Below, one piece after another: positions 11,431-22,985 of a stretch of DNA of 64,000 bases (its first letter is position 1; every line of letters begins with the position of its first letter). Made by a program: the position numbers and the translations under genes. Source of the stretch: Berberis thunbergii (lineage: Eukaryota; Streptophyta; Magnoliopsida; Ranunculales; Berberidaceae); assembly GCA_003290165.1 (NCBI GenBank), contig QNQO01000826.1, forward strand, positions 1 to 64,000, in the 5' to 3' direction. Under the pieces are notes generated by a model. The model did not search any database. It was not told the DNA's origin and saw only the letters and a list, made by a program, of their open reading frames with translations.

Positions 11431-11939
11431 CGAGTGGCAGATGCGTTTTTCCTCATACGCGAGTTGTGTATAGATCTCCCGTAAGGTCCGCTTGTGAAAC
11501 CTATACGACTGGTATTCATTCGATCCAACTACAGGAAAGACATAGATTATCTCTGGGGTCTCCTTATCTATTTCTTTAACTGACTCCTCTGGTCCCTGAT
11601 TCGTTCTGGTCGCTTCTGAGAGTTCAGGAATTCTTTCAGTTTTCCCTTGCGGATCCAGTACTCAACTTCATACCTCAAACTATTGCAGTCATTGGTATCG
11701 TGGCTACCCTCCTTGTGGTACGTGCAGTACTTGTCATCGTCACACTTTGCAGGGTCACCGTGCTGCTTAGGGGGGCATTTCGGATCGTCCCAGTTTTTAT
11801 GGAGTTTAGTACGTCTAGCGGGCTGGAATTGAGGGGTGTCACAGTTCTTGATCCAACGTAGTTGGATGTTTTATCTGGCCTGGACCGACTAGGGTCTGAC
11901 CTATTATCATTGCATTTTCTCTTTCTCCATTCTTCGTCT

Positions 11940-12642
11940 TCATGTCACTCTCTCTTTCTTGTTCTTAGGAGTAGAAGGCTTCTTCTCGTCTTTAATTTTC
12001 CTCTTCACGGTTCTCAGCTCCTCTAAGGTAATGTGCTTCTGAGTGTTCTTGAAGAGCTCTACCATGTCCAAATGGGGCTTTAAGGTGAGGTCTTCGTAGA
12101 ACTTTCCTTCCATGAGGCCCACAGTGAAGGTTGTCACTGCCATGTCGTCGTTGCATCCTTCAATGAGAGTCAACTCGTTGTTGAAGCGCGTGACATACTC
12201 TTTGAGAGTCTCGTGGGAACTCCATTTTAAAGAGAGTATGTAGTATGGGCCATTTTGAAAATGTTGGCTCCCAATGAAACGTGTCAGGAACTCCTTTGCC
12301 AATGTCTTGAAGGAGTCGATCGACCTCAATGAAAGGCTGTGGAACCACGTAAGTGCTAACATCTTCAGGCTAGTAAGAGAAGTTCTGCACATCATCACTA
12401 GATCTTTCTTTGAGGGCCATTACGTGCTGGTAATGGCTCGGGTGGTCAAATGGATCGGTAGTTCCATCATAGAAGTCAAGCTTCGGGGGAGTGAACATCC
12501 TCGAAAGGGCCTTATTCATGATCTGGTTGACAAATGGTAGAATGGAAAGGCGGTATAGTACATCTGGGTCGTGCACCCCTCTGTGAAGGGGTTTCTGAGG
12601 TTCGAGCTTCTCAGCCCTGGCAGCAGGCTCAACGTTAACCAC
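11940..12642 (-). pseudogene. Ty3/gypsy gag (Retrotrans_gag), copy 1
   Basis: Two overlapping minus frames make one gag. 12642-12370 has IMNKALSRMFTPPKLDFYDG and TTDPFDHPSHYQHVMALK; 12398-11940 has LTWFHSLSLRSIDSFKTLAK, EFLTRFIGSQ and ETLKEYVTRFNNELTLIEG. These match the YDGTTDP, AWF-SL and YV-RFN landmarks of Tat/Ogre-type capsids. A single-base shift near 12380 separates them. The C-terminal LEELRTVKRKIKDEKKP stretch is lysine-rich; no zinc knuckle is seen. Confidence 0.8.
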
Positions 12643-13047
12643 GCGGCCACCCTTAGTCTAGTGAAAACTAGCGGGGGCTTGGCTTTATGTGCTTGCTCCC
12701 TGCCATCCTCCCGAGACGGAGGCTCGTGCTGCTCTTGGTCTCCATTAGCAGGTGGTGGATTTTATCTTGTGAGAGCCTCCCCCACCTAGGCAATCTATTG
12801 TATTTTAGATGACACCATATTGGTTTTGAAGTCCATCGTTGTTGTTGTCAGTGCGGGGGCATAAGTTTGCTGCCTGTGCATGACCGAAACCGCTGAAAGC
12901 GGCCGTGCTGCGCCGGCCTGAGCGTTTGACGTATCCCTTTGTTCTCCATTGTTGCGTGACCTAGTAGTCACCATCTCTCTGGGATTTTAAGGGAGACGAC
13001 GCTAGTGAAAAGTTAAGAACTTTGTCGTCCCCATGAATGGTGCAAAT

Positions 13048-13729
13048 TGATGCAGTCATTTTTCGCTCCTTGCTTTGACCTAGTCCCACTAACTTGCTGA
13101 CCTGTACAAGTAACACACATAAGACACGACCATCTTTGTGTGGCTGATGACACTCCGATGCTAAAGTCAGATAAGGATCCGAGGAAGGCATAATGTTGTT
13201 AACGGAGAATTTGTAGCGTACCTTAGCTTACCAACCACATGTCTTATTTATAATGCAGGAATCCTAGTTCTACCAAGCCATCGTAATCGTAGTTTAGGAA
13301 AGAGATCCCTGTGGAGACTCTTATCTAATTAGGAGTCGTGTTGTAGGAGGGAAGTTCCCTGTTAACCCCATGCTCCTAGATACGCGGGAGATAGTTCCTA
13401 GTCCAAAAGCAATCCGTAGAAGGAAGTTTCCCTATGTGGAATAAAATTTGGTATTTGCTTCCTAGTTGGAAGCAAATAGCTGCTATAGTTGTCTGTCTGA
13501 AGTTATTCCTCGAGATACTTGTCTTAGTAGGACTTACATGTATTGAGGATAGTTGTGAGACGTGTGGGCCTAGCATGTTGTAAGAGTTCGGGCCTGTTTG
13601 GTGGACTGAATTAGGTGGGCTAAGAGCCGCTCAGGCCGAATCAGTGTTGAGCTGACACTGGGGCCCTTAATTCCTCTAGATCATCATGATACATGTATGG
13701 CTCAGGGATGTGGCCGATTTTATGTATCA
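13048..13729 (-). repeat. LTR shared by two Tat-like internal regions
   Basis: In plus orientation it runs from TGATGCAGTC (13048) to CGATTTTATGTATCA (13729). A TATA-like element (TCTTATTTATAATGC on plus) lies near 13236. It is bounded on the left by the PBS-like segment of copy 1 and on the right by the 3' end of copy 2. It aligns in order with 16336-16993 but is clearly diverged. Confidence 0.65.
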
Positions 13730-14279
13730 TCACTTAGTAATCAATAGCGTATGTTTTCTATAATTTGCGTTTTATTCCTTAAATGAATTTGTATCATATA
13801 GGCTAGTGCGAACAAATCTTCTAGACTGAAAAATAAAAGAAATCAAAACAATAAAATAGTTTGACTCTGAGCGGGGACTAAGTTAATCTATCCCAGAAGG
13901 ATATGCGCATGGTCCTGGCTCAGGCTGTGTAGTTCCGTTAAAGAAGTGTCATGTTTCACCAACGCTAGCGAAGTTACTAAAAAGTGATCTTCGTGTAGGC
14001 GGGTCGTTCCTCGCTGATTGCAAGCTTTATGAGTAGGTGCTGGTTTTTTGAAGTGTTATTACTTAGCTTTGTATTGGATTGGAATGACAGACGGACGGTG
14101 CCTCAAGTGTTGGATTATGGCTCGCCACATAGTTGAGCCTTGGTTGTCGGATCTTTGTCTTTGTCCGTACAGGGCGATTCTTCTCTCTCATTTTGGCCTA
14201 GTATCTGATATGTTTCTCCTGCGGGCCCGAGCTGTTGCTAACAATCCTGTTTGCTTCAGCGCTATGTATGGCAATCTCT

Positions 14280-14730
14280 CGTTGAAGGTTGGTCTCCATG
14301 AATTGTTCCTTCCGCCTGATTGGCAGTGTATTTGATGCACTGGTGAAGAGTAGAAACTACTACCTCCATCTGATAGAGCTAGGGCTTCTCCAAGATGATG
14401 TTGTAGGTGGATGGGGCAATAACTAACATAAAATCCTGGAAAATGACTTTTTGTAGTTGTGGCTCTCTCGCCACTACTATCAATCTAATCTTCCTAACAT
14501 GGAAGTATTTTTCTCCGCTAAACCTGATTATTGGGTGTTTGGTTCTTTTTTTGAGTTGCATATTGCGGAATGCGTTGAGAATTAGGAGGTTTAGAGAGCT
14601 TCATGTATCCACCAGGGCCCTTTCACTTCCCACTTTGCTATGAGGACTGAGATGTTTAGGGCATCATTGTGAGGAGAATTGACACCTTGGAGATCATTGT
14701 CCATGATGGTCAGTGGTGGACCAGGCTCTG
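14280..14730 (-). pseudogene. Aspartic protease region, copy 2
   Basis: Homologous to 10927-11430. The best minus frame (14561-14379) reads IIRFSGEKYFHVRKIRLIVV, REPQLQKVIFQDFMLVIAPS and TYNIILEKP, i.e. the flap-to-ILGR part of the same protease, with ILGR decayed to ILEK. The remainder needs frameshifts. Confidence 0.6.
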
Positions 14731-15086
14731 AATGCATGCGTATTGCACTCGTTAGTCCTCGCAGGTCGGCTAAGTCTGCATCTCGATGAGCATCCTTTTT
14801 CGGTACCTATTGAGTTGCTTACCTTGTGAGCCGACGACATGAAGAGCATATATGATGTCAGGAGCTTCTTTTTCTATCTTTTTGACAACATCTTCCCTTT
14901 CCTTTGCCCAGTTTTGTCTTTTTTCGGGGCCCAAGAATTCCTTGAGCTTGCCCTTTTTGATAAAATACTCAATCTCACTTCTGAGACTTTTGCAGTCCGA
15001 GGTGTCGTGGCCACCCTCCTTGTGGAAGGAACAATATTTGTTGTTATCACACCGGAAGGGATCTCATCGCCGCTTGGTGGGCCACT

Positions 15087-16207
15087 TCAATTCCCCTCAA
15101 TTCTTAATGGAGTTGAGGATGTCGGACAGATTAGAGTTGAGGGGAGTGAGGGGTATAGACCTGACGAAGTTGGAGGCATTATCTTGCCTTGCTCGTCTAG
15201 AGTCGGGGTTGTTGTCATTGCGCTTCCTTTTTTTATCGTCATCTTCCTATTTTTTCCCTCTTTCTTGTCTCTAGGGCCAGAGGATTTTTTTAGCCTCTGT
15301 TTCCTTTTTGATGGCCAACATCTCAACAAGAGTCATGTATTTTTGGTGTTCTTTAACAAGTCTACCATGTCAGTTGGAGGCTCAAAAGTAAGGAAATCGT
15401 AGAACTTGCCTCCGAGGTAAAGGCTATGACCGAGATGTCGTCCCTTCAGCCATCAATGAGAGTTAACTCATCATTGAAGTGTGTAACGTACTCCTTCAGT
15501 ATCTCGTTCGGCTTCTGCTTGAGGGTGAGCAGGTAATGCGGGCCCTTCCTGATTCATTAGCTGCCAACAAAGTGGGTGAGAAACATTTTTGCCAGCGTTC
15601 GGAATGAGTAAATAGACTTCGAAGGGAGGCAATTGAACTAGGTTAAGGCTGACTTCTTCAGGCTGGTGGGGAATGACCGACACATTACTGCTTCGGATCA
15701 TTCTTTGAGTGCCCTTATATGCTGGAAGTGGCGTAAGTGGTCGGATGGATCTGTTGTTTCGTCATAAAACTCCAGCTTTGGCAGACTGAACTTCTTCGGT
15801 AGTGGCTCGTTCATGATATGATCCATGAATGGGGAGACAATGAAGTTGAATAGCACGTCTGGATTGGTAGCCCCGAGCTGGAGGGGGTTATGCGAGGCAG
15901 GTTTGTCTGCCCTAGACGTCGGGTCTCCGTTGGCTGTTCCATTGACCTTGGTCCATTGAGATCTGACAGAGCCAAAGTGGCTTGAATATGATCTCTAGTG
16001 TCTTCTGGGGACGGGGCTCTTCGCGGCTCCATTTCTCGTTCGGCAAGTGGTGGATTTCCCTGAGTGGGTATCTCCACAACTCGTGATATTTGTTGCACCT
16101 GGGTTGACAGTAGATCCACCATAGGGTCTATCGTGGCTGCTACCGGCGTGGGGGTTCGAGGTTGTTCCCCCCGTGGTGTCGGGGCTAGCGGCGCTTCGCC
16201 GGTTCAA
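15087..16207 (-). pseudogene. Ty3/gypsy gag, copy 2
   Basis: Homologous to copy 1 but more disrupted. The minus strand encodes a proline/serine-rich N-terminal stretch (16122-15811, with VEIPTQGNPPLAEREMEPRR), then a gag core in broken frames around 15400-15800, then a lysine-rich end (15329-15087, with RKMTIKKGSAMTTTPTLDEQ). Nucleotide similarity to 11940-12640 is plain, for example the ATCAATGAGAGTTAACTCAT segment at 15453 against ATGAGAGTCAACTC at 12161. Confidence 0.6.
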
Positions 16208-16335
16208 GTGTTCGAGGGTTCATCGATGTATTCATTATTGTGAGATCTTGTAGTAACTATCTTTATGGATTGTAAGAAAGGGTGATATCACTGTTTTTAA
16301 GGAACTTCGTCGTTCCCCAAGGATGGTGCCAAACT

Positions 16336-16993
16336 GATGTAGTCGAATCATGTTTTCTTTGACCTTGACAGGAAACACACGTAAGTCCAAGACCACCGTT
16401 GTGGCAGTCAATGACACTCCGATGCTAAAGTTAGACAAGGCCTTAGAAAGGCGTAATGTTGTAAATTAGGTTTTGTAGCATACCCTTGCTCATAATCCTT
16501 TGCCCTATTTATAATGAGAGAGTTATTGTTCGGTTAAGCCTTTGGTGACGTAGTTTTGGAAAAAATATATTGCTAGATATTTTTTTCCCTGTTGGGAGAC
16601 GTCCATGTAGGAGCATTTCCCAACGACTTGTGCTCCTAGATTTGTGGGAAAAACTTCCCTTGTGGTGTCGTCCATGCAAGGGAGTTTTCATGCATGACTT
16701 ATACTGCAATATTTGTTTCCTAGTCAAAACCAATCTATTGTTGGTCTACCCATCCTAGGTCGATACCCGAGATATTTGCCTTATTAGGCCTAACGAGTAT
16801 TGGGCTTGACTGCGTGACATATGGGCTTAATAGGGCGCTGCAATTCGGGTTCAATCTTCTAGACCTTGCCAAAATGGGCTTAGTGTTGTATGGGCTCTGC
16901 CAGATTAGGTGGGCAATCAAGCTTGTTTTGCTATACGAACAAGATTATCATGATACGTGTAAGGAGCGGATTAAAAGACGATTTGGTGTATCA
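16336..16993 (-). repeat. 5' LTR of the copy 2 Tat-like element
   Basis: Plus orientation TGATGTAGTC (16336) to CGATTTGGTGTATCA (16993). It contains the family segment GACACTCCGATGCTAAAGTT and a minus-strand TATA-like element at about 16505 (CCCTATTTATAATGAG on plus). Confidence 0.65.
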
Positions 16994-17922
16994 TTAGTTA
17001 TTATAAACGTGATACATTGCTTATGTTCGATGCGTCTTCCATCATCTCCATCGCATCATTGCATATGGCATCGTGAAGAAGGTTATTTGGTGCTTACCAT
17101 TTCATCCTCCGTGATTGTTATCCAAAGTGCTTACTTCGATTTTGCCTTGAGACGTGTTAGCAATGTTTTTATGTTGATAGCATTGTTTATTTTGACTATT
17201 TTATATTTTAGTGCCATCATTTACTCCCCTATCTAATGATTGAATGTGTGAAGTTTGATATCATTACTAAATACAATATAAATATCGTTAGTCAAGAAAC
17301 AACAAACAATGAAATAGAAAAAGAAAAAATACAAAACCAAGTATAAATATTGTAGTCCCCTGCACAAAGATGGATGCACAGGGAGTGAATTTGAATTTTT
17401 GTGCATACCATTATTTTGGTTTGTGGGATATGCAATATCGTATCTTTGCCCTAAAAGAAACTTGCTACTTTAGAAATATGATAGAATAATGTTAATAATA
17501 GAAAATTTTCTAATTTTTTTTTTCTTCTTTTAGGAGCGAGAGATTGTGTAAAAAGTAAATATTGCTATTGTTATGTTTTGGAAGGCCAATATTTATTGCC
17601 TACAAAAAATAATTGGTATTAAATTAAATTTATTTTCTTGGGGGAGGGTTTAAATAGATGCCAAGGTGTGTGTTTGGGGGAGGGGTGGGTGAATTCAATT
17701 GTGAAGGTTTTAAAAAAGATGGAGAAGAAGGATGGCTGAATAGTGTAAGTTGTTCAGGGGTAGGATAGTCTTTACATGGTAGAAGGCACCATAGCAACAC
17801 GTGAGTGTGATGAAAGGAAATAGCCACTCGAAATGGCTTTCATCTATTGTTCCCTTTGTGTTGTCAACTATAGGAGATACTGAAGAAAGTGGAATAAAAT
17901 TTATAGAAATTCTAAGTGTTGA
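16994..17922. other. AT-rich stretch without assignable gene
   Basis: I see only short frames. The plus frame ending at 17236 crosses the LTR boundary and is not credible. Confidence 0.4.
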
Positions 17923-18042
17923 GGAAATAAGCGAGGGAAGTGAGGTGGCAGGGGTGGGAGCTTTCATCCCACTCGAGATGCACACATTCTGAGTGGGATG
18001 AACAGCTCCCACCCCCGCCACCTCACTCCCTCGCCCATTTCC
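17923..18042. repeat. Perfectly placed foldback: 52-bp arms, 16-bp loop
   Basis: Left arm 17923-17974 and right arm 17991-18042 are inverted repeats with about five mismatches or one-base gaps. Their core reads GTGGGAGCT, TCATCCCACTC and GAGTGGGATGA, AGCTCCCAC. The loop is GAGATGCACACATTCT. The arms are far more GC-rich than the flanks. No flanking terminal repeats or target duplication are evident. An RNA from either strand would form a long hairpin. Confidence 0.85.
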
Positions 18043-18480
18043 TTGCTGTGTAGAATCACTCTAAAATTTATGAGTCTTATGAAAATTTGTGCAGCTTGGA
18101 CGACATTGGTAAGGGCTTCACTTGAAATACCTGATTAGATTGAGATAACAATATTTTAGCGACTTTATTATGTCTGTCTTTGGAGCCATCGTACCGGATC
18201 TTTTGTATGTTCGTGGGGTGAAGCTTCATTGACATTGAACGATGTATCTGTATTAACGGAGCTTCCAATTTGGGGTTATACAGATTGTGTTGCATAGAAT
18301 TGGATGACGAGGAAGCAATAATAAAATAGCAAATGCTGGAGGGGTCTAAAGTGACTCCAGTTGGTGATGTTTGAGTGAAATCTCAGACCAGCCATCACTC
18401 TACGTCTGTGGGTGTGTTGCGTATCTTTTGGTGGGAGTTTGATAAAGAACCAAATGTTTTAATTTATATTGGTGATGGTA
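18043..18480. other. Unassigned retroelement-like spacer
   Basis: No convincing frame. It precedes the plant-mobile-domain-like remnant. Confidence 0.3.
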
Positions 18481-18880
18481 GTGAGTAGTTCTGCGATTTG
18501 GCATCATTGGTGGCTTATTGCTTGTCACGTCATGTGTTAGAGTGTGCTCTGGCTGACAAGGTACATAAGACATATTATGATTTAGCTATAAATATTTCTT
18601 GTGGTGCTTGTTTTCTTAGGTATGCTTTTATTGGGTTCGCAGTACTACCAATTTGGATAAATTATCTCACCTACTTATCAAATGTTTAAAAGTATTGTAA
18701 AGTCGAGAATTATGTGAACACCAATTTCTTGCAAATGTGGATGCGGGAGCATTTTCCACTTTCAGGGTTTGTTGTTTGAAGTATGGTGTGATTGTGCAAT
18801 GTGGTTATAAGGATGTCTTGGGGCGTCGTGTAGACAAAAAAGCCCCTAGTGTACTTCCTAGAGCATGGAAATGGGATTGC
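18481..18880 (+). pseudogene. Plant mobile domain-like (transposon-associated) remnant
   Basis: The plus strand reads LASLVAYCLSRHVLECALAD, then YYDLAINISCG, and after frame changes LQMWMREHFPLSGFV and VDKKAPSVLPRAWKWD. This order resembles the aminotransferase-like plant mobile domain (AYWLSRFVLP, PLAILIA, LQ-WL-EHFP, PRA--W landmarks), which occurs in host MAIN/MAIL proteins and is widespread in transposable elements. Several frameshifts are required. The context is retroelement debris, so a transposon origin is more likely than a host gene. Moderate to low confidence. Confidence 0.45.
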
Positions 18881-19099
18881 CCAAAGGGGCCTAAAGGTTG
18901 CTCTTAAAGGGAGTGTGATATATGGAGGATTTCCTTGATAATGAAAGTGGATTTGTATTCAGGCCTTATGGTTGTCATGTAGTCGAAGCTGCAGTCTTTA
19001 TTTGCTAATGCTGAAACCCCTGTTGAGGGGAGTGTTTATCTTATGGGTCCTTGCTGTAGGTGTTCAATTGTTTTCGTGGTTTGCTTATTGCATTTCTTG

Positions 19100-19700
19100 A
19101 TGGCAAGTGATAATACACCAAATCGTCCAGTAATCTACTTCGTACGTATGGTTTGATTATCTTGCCGATGGAATGGAGCGGGCTCAAATAAATGTCTAAT
19201 CTCATTCGACCTATAAGACAGAGAACCAAGCCCACTGAGGCGAGTATCTGGGAATTGGACCCAAAGCAACAAGACCCTATGAAGCCCATAAGTCAAATGA
19301 TCAAACCCAAAACCTGTAAGACCAACTAAGGCAAGTATCTAAGAGTTTGATCTAAGACATGCAGACCAGTAAGACGTTGACTCCTACTAGGGAACAAACA
19401 TCAAAGTATAAGTTGTGCATGGAAACTCTTATGCAAAAACAACTCTCAACAAGGAAAAGATCTCCAGCAGATATCCTTTTTTAAACCACACCACCAAAAA
19501 CATAGCCGAACAAGGATTCTCCTATGATAAATAAGGCATAAGATGGAGGTACGCTATAAAACCCTAATTTCAAGCAATACACCATTCTCTACGTCTTGTT
19601 TAACTTTAGCATCGGAGTGCCATCGACCGCTACAACAGTGGCCTTTGGCTCGCATTTGTTCCTTGTGCAGGTCAAGGTAAAGGAGAACGAAAACTAATAT
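19100..19700 (+). repeat. LTR fragment of a Tat-like element, plus orientation
   Basis: GCTATAAAACCCTAATTTC at about 19548 is a good TATA context, followed by TTTAGCATCGGAGTGCCATC and CTTGTGCAGGTCAAGGTAAA. The latter two segments match, on the opposite strand, the ends of the LTRs at 13048 and 16336. Boundaries are approximate. Confidence 0.55.
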
Positions 19701-20446
19701 ATATAAGCAAGTATTTCATTGTTCCATATATGGTAGATCACTTTGCTCGACAAATGGCTATGGGTGTATCTTGTGGTTGAATTGAGGTTGAAAATGTTGC
19801 TCATTGTGAAATTTGTAAGCGTTATTTATCTACTCAGGCTAGCTAATTTCACTTCTGTGGGTATTACTTGGTCTGTCGCCAGCAAGTAGCACTGGGCCAA
19901 CCTTGTGAAGAAGTTTTCTGACAAAAATGTTGGGACGTTTCATTATATTGAATGGGGTGTACAATTGTGGTGCAAAGGATCTAAGCCCCTTGCTTCATTA
20001 CCTGCGTTTCTCTTTGTGTTGGTAAAGACTTGTTTTTTACTCTAATGGCATTAATCTTTGCACTTCCTTTACTCGATCGAAGACCACCAAACACTATCCC
20101 TTCGATTGGGTCATCAACCAATAAGGATCTAAAAGGTTACTATCCTAAGATTGTCCATTTCATGCCCAACAATGCGGACATGGAATTGTTGGTCCAACAG
20201 TAGGAGGACACGTTGTCAACTCTAAAAGCCAACAAGGTGAGCGGATTGATATTGACTCAAATCATGCCCCTCTTCCCAACTTTCTGTCCGTAACAAGTGT
20301 AAAAGATTGATGGAGGACGAGGGCATGCTCGAATAGGATAAATTTGTTCAATGTGACCGTAAACATTAATGTTCTCATGCAAAAGAAATATTTATCCTTT
20401 ATGAGTCAAGTAATGAAAATGGATACCTCCAAGTTCGTCAAAGATT
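19701..20446 (+). other. Decayed retroelement coding DNA
   Basis: The plus frame near 19890-20020 (WANLVKKFSDKNVGTFHYIE) and 20085-20210 (RRPPNTIPSIGSSTNKDLKG, YYPKIVHFMPNN) looks once-coding but matches nothing I can name; it may belong with the mobile-domain remnant at 18481. Confidence 0.35.
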
Positions 20447-21033
20447 TGTTGGAAATGCACAAATTAAATTGAGTGGGTAGTATCATTTTAACCGGATCAC
20501 GCAGGGTAATTTGCATAAGATAGAAATTAATTCTTGACACCGGTGTTGTGCCTACTACGGGGACTCTGATGCCAAAGTTAGAACAATGCCTTTAGAAAAA
20601 TATTTATTTTTATGTATTTGAAAATAAAATTGTGAATCAAGAAAGAGTTACCTCCGAATGACTTTGTGTTTGGCTATTTATAGAGACAGAACGAGTAAAT
20701 TGCCTTGTAGGTGGTTGTAACTTCTCCTTAGGTAGTTGTAACTTCTCTTAAGTAGTTGTAATTTTCGTAGATGGTTGTAACGTCCTGTTGGTGGTTGTAA
20801 CTTCCTGTTTGGAGACACCTCTCCTACAAGCTTGTGTGCTTAGCTAAGCATGGTGGTTTGTGCCGAACACTACTCCTCTGCTGAGAAAAAAGTGTTTTGC
20901 TGAGTTGTATTGGGCCCAGACTTGGGCTTTCCATAATTGTAACTTCTATGGGTAATTTTCGAGCTTCTCGGCGACGACCCAAATCTTTGGGTTTCCTTAT
21001 TCTACTGGGCTAAGAATTATTTTGGCTCTCATA
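20447..21033 (-). repeat. 3' LTR of element X
   Basis: Matches 38248-38878, 39011-39629 and 44500-45108: the GATCACGC start region, AATTCTTGACACCGGTG, GTTTGGCTATTTATAGAG (minus-strand TATA), five TGTAACTTC-type short repeats, and the TGGGCTAAGAATTATTTT end. The first ~50 bp are the most diverged. Confidence 0.75.
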
Positions 21034-21376
21034 AATGTCCCTCATCTCATTTGTTTTTGAGCTAATTGTTTTTTTTTATTATTTTCCTTCTTATTTAAAA
21101 GCAAACGAGATATATTTTCATTGAGGAGCCTCTCCAAAAATAGAAGTAGAATGCCCATGATCTTGCTGACTAATCTGCTTTTATTGATACAAGTAGAGGA
21201 TTTGCATGAGAGGCTTCTGATGTTGTTGAAATGATCTGCTATTGTTGAAATGTAGTCTGCTGAAGACAAAATGATATGTGTGTATAGGCTTCTGTTACAG
21301 ATGAGTTGATCCACTGGATGAGTCATACATAGTAATTTTAGAGGCACTTGGACATTGTCCAACAAGAGGATCATCC

Positions 21377-21805
21377 TTAGGTTAATAAAACAATTCCTAT
21401 TCTGGCATCCTTGTGATTTAATGACCCATCCACATATAAATGCCACATATCTTTGGACTGACCTGCCCCTGTTTTAGCATAAGTTGAGGAGTCATCATTT
21501 GTTGAAGGATGCGACATTATTATGTTGGTTGACTTTGTTTTTACGGTTGAGGAGTAAGCGAATTCTGCTATGAAATTTGCTAAAGCTTGAGCCTTTATAG
21601 CTATCCTTCGCTGATAGATTTTGTTGAAGAACACGACACTGATCTGCTGGCTGACTTTGTTACCCCGATTAAAGAGGGAATGAAATATGATAAGGCTTGA
21701 GCATTTATAGTTGTCCTCAACTGGTAGATCAAGTCGTATTGGCTCAACTCTAAAGCTCATTTCGTGAGTTTTTGACAAGCATCCGAGATAAAGTTGTGCC
21801 CCCAC
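21377..21805 (-). pseudogene. RNase H remnant of Ty3/gypsy polyprotein (element X)
   Basis: The minus frame reads IAIKAQALANFIAEFAYSS and, further on, MWHLYVDGSLNHKDARIGIV. This is the linker and start of the gypsy RNase H domain (AQALADF-AEF, then YVDGS with the first catalytic Asp). The linker region is itself duplicated at the DNA level (GCTTGAGC-TTTATAG units at about 21585 and 21690). The domain stops soon after GIVLLT, so it lacks the other catalytic residues. Confidence 0.75.
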
Positions 21806-22084
21806 TTTTTGCTTATGAGTACTGAACTAACTACTACATTTGAAACTGTCAAGTAGATGCACAAATTCTCTCCTAGATTTGTGTGTTGATCTACTCAAGA
21901 ATCGATCCAAAACTGCTGCTCTACTAGTAAAACTTTGAATTTCTTTTAGAGTTGATGGTGGCTTCATGTCAAGTAGTGGTCTTCTTTGCTTTTATGATCC
22001 CCAAACTTTATGCATGTTGGTTGGCCTGCTGATTTAGAAATATTTTTATTAAGGGCGCAAAAGTTTGATTGGCCTCCTTTATAG

Positions 22085-22550
22085 CACTACACCAAAAACA
22101 CCCATCAACAACGGTTTGGAACCGTGGGGTAATCAATTGTCACGGCTTAGAGCCGTGGGCAGTACAGGCGTCGCCAAATCACTATTATCGGCTAAAAACT
22201 GTGGCAAAACATATTAGCAACGGTTTTATGCTCGAGGACGGTTGATGATTTAGCCACGGTTTTAAGCCGTGGCAAGTACTGGCAACAATTTTAACTTTCC
22301 ACGGTTCTAAGCCATCGCAATAATTTTAGCAACGGTTTTAAGCCGTGGCAGGTACTGGCCACGGTTCTAAGCCGTTGCAATAATTTTAGCAACGATTTTA
22401 AGCCGTGGCAAGTTATGGCCACTGTTGTAAGCCGTGGCAAATGATGGTCACGGTTTTAAGCCGTGACAAGAATAAATTACCAAGGTTTAAAGTCGTGGCC
22501 AGTCAAAAAAAAATCTGGTTTGTTGCGAGGGTTTGAAACCGTTGCAAAAT
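22085..22550. repeat. CACTA B left terminus and subterminal motif array
   Basis: Behind the 13-bp terminus lie about 13 variants of the ~20-bp unit CCACGGTTTTAAGCCGTGGC, alternating with spacers such as AAGTACTGG and AATAATTTTAG. Each unit is nearly its own reverse complement. The right end has only about five. Confidence 0.9.
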
Positions 22551-22819
22551 AATATAATACAAAAAAAATTAAATTTTTTTGCTGCTGCAGCAAAATCACA
22601 GCCACACACCTTACAATCAAACAGTAAATTTATTCATCCAGAACTTACAGAAACCGTATTAAAAAATACCCAATCCCTTACAAACACGAATTATTCATGA
22701 ACAAAATCCATAAGTAAACAAACAAACAAAATCCACAAGAGCATAAGTTTCTCCTATACATGTTGGGTGATGGCAGGCTATATCTGATTGTCCTGGCAGT
22801 CTGCCCTTTTATTTAACCC

Positions 22820-22985
22820 CATAGGGAAAGAACTCTCATATCTGAGAAACCAAACAAGAACTCTGGCATCTCCCTGCCGATTTCATTTATGTTTATAAAA
22901 TAGCCTGATCTGAATTAAGTTCTTCAGGTTTTCTGGTATTTCTCCAGTCAGACCATTTGTGGACATTATCCCAAGTGTTTGAGCT
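22820..22985 (-). pseudogene. LRR receptor-kinase-like fragment a
   Basis: The minus strand reads NGLTGEIPENLKNLIQ, then, after a short disruption, EIGREMPEFLFGFSDM. This is a plant-type leucine-rich repeat (LTGEIP consensus), and the order resembles LRR-VIII receptor kinases. It is about two repeats long and frame-disrupted. It may come from the same parent gene as the LRR exons at 31909-32105. Confidence 0.55.

Larger units (their letters stand above)
10441..13047 (-). mobile_element. Tat-like gag-protease element, internal region copy 1
   Basis: A minus-strand internal region with a primer-binding-site-like segment at 13047-13025 (AATTTGCACCATTCATGGGG, compare TTTGGCACCATCCTTGGGG in copy 2), then gag (12642-11940), then protease (11430-10927), then an AT-rich 3' part homologous to 13730-13870. 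There is no reverse transcriptase, RNase H or integrase. Its 5' LTR is 13048-13729. No LTR is recognisable on the left side. Confidence 0.65.
13048..16993 (-). mobile_element. Short Tat-like LTR retrotransposon, gag-protease only (copy 2)
   Basis: 5' LTR 16993-16336, internal 16335-13730 (2.6 kb), 3' LTR 13729-13048. The 5' LTR ends GACTACATCA and is followed by GTTTGGCACCATCCTTGGGG, a typical gypsy primer-binding context. The internal part contains gag and protease remnants and no polymerase, so it depended on a partner element. No target duplication can be shown because the left LTR abuts another internal region of the same family. Confidence 0.6.
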
